From: Halorubrum saccharovorum DSM 1137
GTDB lineage: Archaea > Halobacteriota > Halobacteria > Halobacteriales > Haloferacaceae
Reading direction: 5' to 3'
Length of the DNA: 64,000 nt
NCBI RefSeq assembly: GCF_000337915.1
Contig: NZ_AOJE01000012.1
Span: forward strand, 1-64,000
Shown here: positions 57,860 through 64,000 of the stretch, piece after piece
Position numbering within the stretch: the first letter of the stretch is position 1
Layout of the letters: every line of letters starts with the position of its first letter
Position numbers and translations under genes: made by a program
Notes under the pieces: model-generated
Databases searched by the model: none
What the model saw: only the letters and a program-made list of their open reading frames with translations
Told to the model about the DNA's origin: nothing

Positions 57860-59035
57860 ATGACAGGACGGTACGACACGCGGGACGCCGGAGAGGGGCG
57901 ACTGCGGGAGCTGCTGGTGGCGCTCGGGGTCGTCGACCCGGATCACGTCTCCGAGGAGCCGGATGGGGGAGTCGCCCGTGGGGCCGCCGCGCTGTTCGTC
58001 TCGCTTTCCGGGTTCGCGCTGCTGATTCCGAACGTGACCCCGCTGATCTCGGGCGGCGAACCCCCGATCGGGATCGTCCTCTCGGTGCTGGGGACCGTGC
58101 TCTCGGTCGCGCTGGTGGTCGTCGGCGGGCTCTTATACCGGAGTACGTTCACGACGCGCAACGCGGTCCGGATCGCCGTCTGGAGCCTCTTCGGGATCGT
58201 CGTGCTCGGCGGGATCATGCTCGGGATCATCCGGTATCAGGCGCAGCTCGGCACGCCGATGATCGCGCCCACGTTCACCGTCGCGAAGGTGCTCGCGATC
58301 GGCGCGGTCGCGCACGTGATCATCGGCGTCTACGACGCCCGGCGGGTCCGCGCCCAACAGCTCGCCAAGGAGCAGCGCCGCGTCTCCGTGCTGAACCGGA
58401 TGATCCGACACAACCTCCGGAACGAGACGACGGTGCTCGGCGGCCACGCGTCGCTCATCGCCGAGGGCGTCGACGACCCTGAGCTCCGCGACTCTGCCGA
58501 GGCGGTGGCGAAGAGCGCCGCGGTGATCGGCGGGCTCGCGGAGGACGCGAAGCGCTTGCAGTCGGCCTTCGAGCGCCGCCCCGACGAGCGCGAGCCGGTG
58601 CCCGTCGAGCCGCTGATCGAGGACGCCGCAGAGGCCGCCCGCGACGCCGGCGCCGAGACCGTCTCGGTCGACGTGGAATCCTGCGCCGCGCTGGCCGACG
58701 ACCGGCTCGCGACCGCGGTCGAGGAGCTCGCGACGAACGCGCCCGACCACGGCGCGGACGCGGTCGAGCTGTCGGCCCGCGAGGTCGACGGCGACGTGGA
58801 GATCACCGTCGCCGACGACGGGCCCGGGATCCACGAGGCGGAGAGCCGCGTGATCACCGGGCGAGACCCGGAGACGCAGTTGGAGCACGCGAGCGGACTC
58901 GGGCTCTGGATCGTCCGGGCGACCGCCGACGCGTTCGACGGGTGGCTGTCGATCGAGACGACGCGCGCCGACGACGCGGGCGCGAGCGACGACGAGACCG
59001 GCACGACGGTGACGATGGGGATCCCGGCGGCGTAG
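57860..59035 (+). CDS. Membrane sensor histidine kinase
   Basis: A 391-residue protein. About four to five membrane helices (residues 40-165) are followed directly by the phosphoacceptor region MIRHNLRNETTVLGGHASLI, the haloarchaeal H-box type. The ATPase domain has EELATNAPDHG, DDGPGI and ASGLGLWIV. There is no PAS or periplasmic domain, so the membrane region itself probably senses. A TATA-like GTTTTATCC is about 30 bases upstream of the ATG. Confidence 0.92.
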   Translation: MTGRYDTRDAGEGRLRELLVALGVVDPDHVSEEPDGGVARGAAALFVSLSGFALLIPNVTPLISGGEPPIGIVLSVLGTVLSVALVVVGGLLYRSTFTTRNAVRIAVWSLFGIVVLGGIMLGIIRYQAQLGTPMIAPTFTVAKVLAIGAVAHVIIGVYDARRVRAQQLAKEQRRVSVLNRMIRHNLRNETTVLGGHASLIAEGVDDPELRDSAEAVAKSAAVIGGLAEDAKRLQSAFERRPDEREPVPVEPLIEDAAEAARDAGAETVSVDVESCAALADDRLATAVEELATNAPDHGADAVELSAREVDGDVEITVADDGPGIHEAESRVITGRDPETQLEHASGLGLWIVRATADAFDGWLSIETTRADDAGASDDETGTTVTMGIPAA

Positions 59036-59101
59036 AGGGGGATGATGCGCCGCGACCGTTCTCGGCCGAACCGTTAGGGTCACGGCGCTCTGACGACGCC
59101 T

Positions 59102-59548
59102 ATGGACATAACCGGCCCGTGGGACCGCGAGCGCGTCGACGAGTTCCTCGACGGAGCGAAGATTCCGGTCCGCGTCGGCTGTCGCACCCCGAGCGACGCC
59201 CCGTGGATCGTCTCGCTGTGGTTCTCGTGGGACGGCGCAGTCAACTGCGCGACGAGCGCGAGCGCCGACCTCGCCGACTTCCTCGCGCACGACGACCGCG
59301 TCTCCTTCGAGGTGTCGACGAACGATCCGCCGTACAAGGGCGTCAGAGGACGGGGGCGCGCGGCGGTGACGCCAGACCCGGACAAGGAGTTGCTCCGCGA
59401 CCTGTTGGAGCGGTACCTCGGCGGCGTCGACAACCCCACCGGAGATCGGCTCCTCCGGCCGGAGCGCGAGGAGGTCCGGGTGCGGATCGAGCCGGAGCGG
59501 CTCCACTCGTGGGACTACAGCGAGCGGATGGGCGCGGCCGAGCGCTGA
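59102..59548 (+). CDS. Pyridoxamine 5'-phosphate oxidase-like flavin split-barrel protein
   Basis: A 148-residue protein. KIPVRVGCRTPSDAPWIVSL, then VNCATSASADLADFLAHDDR and VSFEVSTNDPPYKGVRGRGR show the split-barrel pattern of PNPOx-like proteins, which bind FMN, F420 or heme. The role is unknown. The gene is convergent with tgtA, 47 bases apart. Confidence 0.86.
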   Translation: MDITGPWDRERVDEFLDGAKIPVRVGCRTPSDAPWIVSLWFSWDGAVNCATSASADLADFLAHDDRVSFEVSTNDPPYKGVRGRGRAAVTPDPDKELLRDLLERYLGGVDNPTGDRLLRPEREEVRVRIEPERLHSWDYSERMGAAER

Positions 59549-59595
59549 CCGCGAGGCGGGCGCGATCGGGGGAGGTCTCGGAGCGGCTCCCGACC

Positions 59596-61107
59596 TCAGC
59601 GACCGAGGTGTCGGAGGTTCTCCGTCTCGACACCGTCCGGCACCGCGTCGAGCGCGCGCGGCACCCAGTCGTCGTGACCGAGGGTGAGTTCGGCGTCGGG
59701 GTTGGACTCGGCGAGGCTCGCGACGCCCTCGGCGGCCGCGACCTGCGCCGCGCCGTCGACCCGCTCGGGGACCTCCGCGGTGAGCGGGTACGTCTCGGAG
59801 AGTGCGCGCGGGAACGGGCCGAACGGGGGTTTCACCCGCCACACCGCGTCGTAGTCGTGGTTCGAGGGAGCGTCCGACTCGGTGAGGAGGAGCCGGTCGG
59901 GGACCGCGAGCCGCGAGAGCCGGTCGTGGTGGCGCCGGACCTCGGGACGGCGGGCCGACTCGTGGGAGGTGTAGAAGAACGCGTCCTTCGAGACCGGGTC
60001 CGTCCGCTCCAGCTCGTCGGCGTGGTCGAGGAGGGTCCGGAGCCCGTCGAGCATCGCGGGGTGGCCGCGGGCGCGGCGGTCGACGAGCTGGAGGAGGTTC
60101 CCGGACCGGATCGCGGCCTTCACGCGCCGCAGCTCCTCGAACGTGACGTGGAGGTTGTGCTCGGCGAGGAGCTCCTCCGCGGACCGGTCCGTCCCGTCGG
60201 TGTCGTCCTCGCCGCTCCCGTCCAGCTCGCGGAGTTCCGCGGGCGTGTGATCGGCGCAGACGGGACACGAGCAGGGGAAGTACTCCATGTCCTCGAGGTG
60301 TTCGGTCCCCGAGACCGTCAGATAGCGACCGTCGCGCGCCATCAGCGCGTAGGCCGCGGAGTCGAACAGGTCGCAGCCCGCGGCGACCGCCAGCGCGAGC
60401 ATCATCGGGTGGCCGGCGCCGAACAGGTGGACCGGCGCGTCGGGGTCGAGCCCGCGCTTGGCCGCCCGCACCGCCTCGACGACCTCGGCGTAGCGGTAGG
60501 AGTTCAGCAGCGGGACCATCGCGCCGACGGGGAACACGTCCAGACCGGTCGCGCTCGCGTGGCGGCCCGCCTCCTCGCGCAGGTCCGGGAACGTCGACCC
60601 CTGCACGGGGGCGTTGACGAGCATCTCGCCCGTCTCCGCGGCCTCGGCGTCCGCGAGGGCCGTCTTCGTGGTCGCCAGTTCGCGCTCGGCGCGCTCGCGG
60701 TCGACGTCGGGCGGCGTGGGCACGTCGACCGGGGTGGCCACGTCGCTACCGATCTCGCGCTGGAACTCGATGATCTCCTCGGTGGTCACGTCGATGTCGC
60801 CGTACTCGGCCAGCTGGAAGGAGCCGGAGTCGGTCATGATCGCGCCGTCGAACCCGAGGAACTCGTGGAGCCCCTGATCGAGGACGCGGCCGCGGATCCG
60901 GTCGGTGCTCCGGATGATGTAGGAGTTGGTGATCAGCATCTCCGCGCCGAACTCCTCGGCGAGCCGCCGCGGCTCGATCGTGAGGACGTTGGGGTTGACG
61001 ACCGGCAGGAGCGCCGGCGTCTCGACGGTCACCCCGGCGCGGGGGACCTCCAGCCGGCCGATCCGCCCGGCGGCGTCGTGGTCCCGGATCTCGAAGTGAT
61101 CGCGCAT
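59596..61107 (-). CDS. tgtA: tRNA-guanine(15) transglycosylase (archaeosine TGT)
   Basis: The 503-residue enzyme swaps guanine 15 of tRNA for preQ0, the first committed tRNA step to archaeosine. [15 protein letters not shown] carries the catalytic Asp region. [10 protein letters not shown]-like [13 protein letters not shown] and [15 protein letters not shown] follow. [14 protein letters not shown] is the zinc site. It ends after the C1 region without a PUA domain, whereas ArcS nearby has one, the usual haloarchaeal division. Confidence 0.96.
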   Translation of the reverse strand: MRDHFEIRDHDAAGRIGRLEVPRAGVTVETPALLPVVNPNVLTIEPRRLAEEFGAEMLITNSYIIRSTDRIRGRVLDQGLHEFLGFDGAIMTDSGSFQLAEYGDIDVTTEEIIEFQREIGSDVATPVDVPTPPDVDRERAERELATTKTALADAEAAETGEMLVNAPVQGSTFPDLREEAGRHASATGLDVFPVGAMVPLLNSYRYAEVVEAVRAAKRGLDPDAPVHLFGAGHPMMLALAVAAGCDLFDSAAYALMARDGRYLTVSGTEHLEDMEYFPCSCPVCADHTPAELRELDGSGEDDTDGTDRSAEELLAEHNLHVTFEELRRVKAAIRSGNLLQLVDRRARGHPAMLDGLRTLLDHADELERTDPVSKDAFFYTSHESARRPEVRRHHDRLSRLAVPDRLLLTESDAPSNHDYDAVWRVKPPFGPFPRALSETYPLTAEVPERVDGAAQVAAAEGVASLAESNPDAELTLGHDDWVPRALDAVPDGVETENLRHLGR

Positions 61108-61176
61108 ACCCGGAGTGCGGGGACGCGGGCGGTAAGGGTTGCGTTCGGGGGCGACCCGGAAAGCCCGACCGCCGCC

Positions 61177-61959
61177 CTACAGCCCCGTCGGGTGACTCAC
61201 GTACGTCGTCTCCACGCCCCACTCCTCGGTCAGCGCCTGCAGCGACCGAACGCCGAACGTCTCGGTCGCGTAGTGGCCGGCCAGGAAGACGGTGACCCCG
61301 GCCTCGCGCGCGTCGTGGTACACCTGCCCCTTCCCCTCGCCCGTGACCAAGGCGTCGGCGCCCGCCTCGACCGCCTCGTCGAGCCAGTCGGTCCCGGAGC
61401 CGGTGACGACCGCGACCCGTTCGATCTCGTCGGGGCCGAAGTCGATGACCTGCGTCGGCGATTCCTCACCCTCGCCCCCCGGCTGGCCCTCGAACGCGTC
61501 GAGCGTCTCGCGGACCGACGCGGCCGACCGCGGCGCGTCCGTCTCGCCGATCGTCCCGATCGTGACCGGCCCGATCTCGCCGAACGGCTCCCGGTCGTCG
61601 AGGTCGAGTTCCGCCGCGACGCCGGCGGCGTTGCCGAGGTCGGGGTGGCCGTCGAGCGGGAGGTGCGAGACGTATAAGGAGATGTCGTGTGCCGCGAGCG
61701 CCGCGACCCGGTCGTAGGTCCGTCCCGTGACGCGGTCGATCCCGCCCCACGAGATCCCGTGGTGGACGACGAGGGCGTCGGCGCCCGCGTCGGCCGCGGC
61801 CTCGATCGTCGCGTCCGCTGCGTCGACCGCGAAGGCGACGCGCTCGATCTCCCCTCGGTCTGACCCCACCTGTAACCCGTTCGCGCTGGCGTCGACGTCG
61901 GCGTACGCGGCCGTGTCGAGCCGGTCGTCGAGTCGTCGCACGTACTCGGAGCGCTCCAT
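61177..61959 (-). CDS. Nif3-like dinuclear metal-centre protein
   Basis: A 260-residue protein of the Nif3/YbgI family. Metal-binding segments are DALVVHHGISWGG (two His), HLPLDGHPDLGN and the C-terminal AGHYATETFGVRSLQ. ANGLQVGSDRGEIERVAFAV is the standard opening. Family members form hexameric toroids. GTP cyclohydrolase-type activity has been proposed, but the role is unsettled. It lies 69 bases upstream of tgtA on the same strand. Confidence 0.92.
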   Translation of the reverse strand: MERSEYVRRLDDRLDTAAYADVDASANGLQVGSDRGEIERVAFAVDAADATIEAAADAGADALVVHHGISWGGIDRVTGRTYDRVAALAAHDISLYVSHLPLDGHPDLGNAAGVAAELDLDDREPFGEIGPVTIGTIGETDAPRSAASVRETLDAFEGQPGGEGEESPTQVIDFGPDEIERVAVVTGSGTDWLDEAVEAGADALVTGEGKGQVYHDAREAGVTVFLAGHYATETFGVRSLQALTEEWGVETTYVSHPTGL

Positions 61960-62039
61960 ACTGACGCGTGCGGCGGGCGGGAGATAAAGCGCGCGGCTCC
62001 GATCGGTCGGCGGCTCGCCGACCGGTTCCCCGCCGACCG

Positions 62040-63032
62040 CTACGCCCGCTCAGCGAGGAACGCCTCGACGGCCTCGCGGTCGGGGAGCGCCGTCATCCCC
62101 CCGCGGTCTCGCACCGAGAGCGCGGCCGTCGCGTTGGCGAACGCGAGCGCGTCGGCGAGGTCGGTCTCGGCCGCCGTGGAGGGAGTGGTTCCGTCCGTCC
62201 GCGCGGCCAACCGGCGTATCAGCCCGGAGGTGAACGCGTCTCCCGCACCGGTCGCGTCGACCGCCTCGACCCGGAATCCCCCGTGGCGCGCGGTCGTCTC
62301 GCCCCACGGCGCCGCGTCCATGCTCGCCGCGACCGCACCTTCGGAGCCGAGGGTGACGACCGCCGTGTGGGGCCCGAAATCAAGCAGATCGCGGGCCAGA
62401 TCCTCGCCCTCGCGCGACGAGATGCCGGTCGCCGCCACGTCCTCGTCGCTGGCGAACGCCACGTCGGTGTCCCCGAGGATGTCGCGAATCGCCTCGACCA
62501 CCGCGTCGCGATCCCCCTCGGGGACCAGGTCCGGACGGTAGTTCACGTCGAACGAGACCGTGCAGCCGCGCTCGTCGGCCACGGCCGCCACCTCGCGCAT
62601 CGCCGTCCGGCCCCTCGGGTGCGTCAGGGCGACGCCCCCGACGTGGACCCACGAGGCGGACGCCAGCGCGTCGGTCGGGACCGCGTCGGGATCGAACCCG
62701 AACGTCACGTCTCGGGAGCCGTAAAAGCGGAACCGTCGACCGTCGACGCCGGGGGGCGAGACCACCGCGAGGGTGGTGTTGCCGCCGACGCGCCGGGAGA
62801 GGGCGTCCGGGACGCCCTCCTCGTCGAGCGTCTCTCGGAGGAAGTCGCCGAAGGGGTCGTCGCCGAGCCGGGTCCAGAACGCCGGCGGCGCGCCGAGCCG
62901 CGAGAGCCCGACCGCGACGTTGGCCGGGGCGCCGCCCGGGCGGTGCGTGAAGCCGTCCACGTCGCGCAGCGTCTCGCCGGCCCCGGGAAGCAGGTCGACG
63001 AGCGTCTCTCCCGCCACGAGGATGTCGGTCAT
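62040..63032 (-). CDS. PfkB-family sugar kinase (fructokinase-like)
   Basis: A 330-residue ribokinase-fold enzyme. HRPGGAPANVAVGLSRLG at the N-terminus is fructokinase/KDG-kinase-like. VSFDVNYRPDLVPEGDRD, and DATGAGDAFTSGLIRRLA near the C-terminus, complete the signature. It would phosphorylate a sugar or sugar acid with ATP. It is only distantly like the PfkB gene at 13.6 kb, whose sugar-binding loop differs. Confidence 0.9.
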   Translation of the reverse strand: MTDILVAGETLVDLLPGAGETLRDVDGFTHRPGGAPANVAVGLSRLGAPPAFWTRLGDDPFGDFLRETLDEEGVPDALSRRVGGNTTLAVVSPPGVDGRRFRFYGSRDVTFGFDPDAVPTDALASASWVHVGGVALTHPRGRTAMREVAAVADERGCTVSFDVNYRPDLVPEGDRDAVVEAIRDILGDTDVAFASDEDVAATGISSREGEDLARDLLDFGPHTAVVTLGSEGAVAASMDAAPWGETTARHGGFRVEAVDATGAGDAFTSGLIRRLAARTDGTTPSTAAETDLADALAFANATAALSVRDRGGMTALPDREAVEAFLAERA

Positions 63033-63111
63033 GCGTAGAAGGAGGGGCGCCGGTCGGTATGAAAGTTCGCGGTTCGGTGCTGGAGTCGGCGGTTCGCTCG
63101 CGGGCGACCGT

Positions 63112-64000
63112 CTACTCGCCTCCCTCGTCGCCGTCGCCGCCGGCGTCCTCCTCCCCCGCCGCGACTTCCTCCGCGACCGCCTCGAACGCCGCGAGGATGA
63201 CCCGCTTGCAGGCCTGCCCCTCGGTCGTCCAGTGTTGCGCGTAGTCGAGCATGTCGTCGTAGATGTCGGGCTTGCAGCCGGCCGCCTGCGGGTGGCCGCC
63301 CCCGTTCACCTTCCCGGCGACCTCGTGGGCGTGCCGGAAGTCCTCAGATCCGCGGATCGACGCGGAGCCGGCGGGCTTGACGATCACCGCGGCGTCCGAC
63401 CCCTCCTCTCGGAGCGCCTCGGCGACCTCGTTCTGCGAGCACCGCCCGTACGTCACCGCGACGGTCCACTCGCCGACCTCGTGGGTGACCGCGCGGTCGA
63501 CGGCGGCGCCGATCCGGGCCTCCTTCTCGACGCGTCGCTCGGCGACGAACGCCCGGACCGTCTCGGGGAGGTCGGCGCCGTACGCGCCCACGATCGCCGC
63601 GTACTCCTCGCCGCCGGCCCAGTAGGAGTAGTCGGCCAGGTCGTCGGAGCGCGGGTCCTCCTTGATCCAGAGGTCGTGGTCGCGGGTCACGGCCGCCAGC
63701 TCGGCCCACCGGTCGTCGAAGTCGTGGTCGAGCGAGCGGAGCGCCACGTCGGCGGTGCACTCTTCGTCCGACTCGCCGACCACGAGGTCGACGCCGAGGT
63801 CGCGAACCGCCGCGGCGGTCGATTCGTCCCACTGGTGGTGGTCGAACCACCGGATCGAAGCGGTCGACTCCGCGAGCGCCTCCAGCGGCTCCGCGATCCA
63901 CTCGTAGTCGTCGGGACACAGGTCGCAGACGAACAGGTCCACGTCGTCGTCGGCATACGCGAGCACGCGTTCGAGCGACGTGTCGATGGAGTACGGCCCG
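63112..64000 (-). CDS. DHH-family phosphoesterase, 5' end cut by window edge
   Basis: The frame is open to the window end. Its first visible residues are GPYSIDTSLERVLAYADDDV, so the start lies outside. The DHH motif is IRWFDHHQWDE. The DHHA1 domain ends with GKVNGGGHPQAAGC. These fit oligoribonuclease (NrnA/NrnB)-like or RecJ-like phosphoesterases that use two metal ions. The C-terminal tail is Glu/Gly-rich. The missing N-terminus would hold the DxD metal site. Confidence 0.9.
   Translation of the reverse strand, partial: GPYSIDTSLERVLAYADDDVDLFVCDLCPDDYEWIAEPLEALAESTASIRWFDHHQWDESTAAAVRDLGVDLVVGESDEECTADVALRSLDHDFDDRWAELAAVTRDHDLWIKEDPRSDDLADYSYWAGGEEYAAIVGAYGADLPETVRAFVAERRVEKEARIGAAVDRAVTHEVGEWTVAVTYGRCSQNEVAEALREEGSDAAVIVKPAGSASIRGSEDFRHAHEVAGKVNGGGHPQAAGCKPDIYDDMLDYAQHWTTEGQACKRVILAAFEAVAEEVAAGEEDAGGDGDEGGE

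Overview
The window is chromosomal DNA of a halophilic archaeon, most like Halorubrum or a relative. It is very GC-rich with strong GC3 bias, the proteins are acidic, and promoters look leaderless, with TATA-like boxes 25-30 bases before the ATG. Archaeal or haloarchaeal markers include ribosomal protein S6e, archaeal DnaG, GatD, both archaeosine enzymes (tgtA, arcS), AhbA/AhbB siroheme decarboxylase, a bacterio-opsin-activator-type regulator and a Tat-exported lipoprotein. I saw no rRNA, tRNA or CRISPR array.

Layout. 1-5.4 kb: partial YqcI/YcgG gene, then DUF655, rsmA, two overlapping MscS channels and a HemK-type methyltransferase. 5.5-8.4 kb: a two-gene methionine synthase and a TIM-barrel isomerase. 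8.4-15.1 kb: GNAT, old-yellow-enzyme, BtpA, PfkB kinase and deaminase genes with haloarchaeal hypotheticals. 15.4-20.2 kb: PHP protein, two moeA genes (the second fused to a binding-protein-like domain) and a thioesterase. 20.4-28.2 kb: M23-like protein, 7TM histidine kinase, lipoate ligase homologue, rps6e, and the heme/siroheme genes ahbAB-sirC-hemA. 28.2-34.8 kb: sodium symporter with DUF3311 partner, dnaG, prepilin peptidase, HPP and DUF6498 membrane proteins.

35.65-40.24 kb is the outstanding region: a low-GC integrated element of about 4.58 kb that cuts a GNAT acetyltransferase gene in two. The gene lies between gatD and a small membrane protein, each overlapping by ATGA. The two halves rejoin in frame across a 14-base direct repeat (12 of 14 identical). 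The element carries a tyrosine recombinase with an upstream partner gene, two 35-base direct repeats, a run of strong stem-loops, a zinc-finger-like protein and a tightly overlapping four-gene cluster of unknown function. No replication or capsid gene is recognisable.

40.7-64 kb: gatD, deoC, a SsuABC/TauABC-like transporter, menB, thiL, then aceA preceded by a chain of three tiny overlapping ORFs and followed by a 20-base tandem repeat that begins on its stop codon. Further on are a CoA-transferase, an SDR lacking the usual Tyr/Lys pair, AEC transporter, cupin, FAH-family protein, zinc-ribbon, HTH regulator, arcS, histidine kinase, flavin-split-barrel protein, tgtA, Nif3-like protein, PfkB kinase and a DHH phosphoesterase running off the end.
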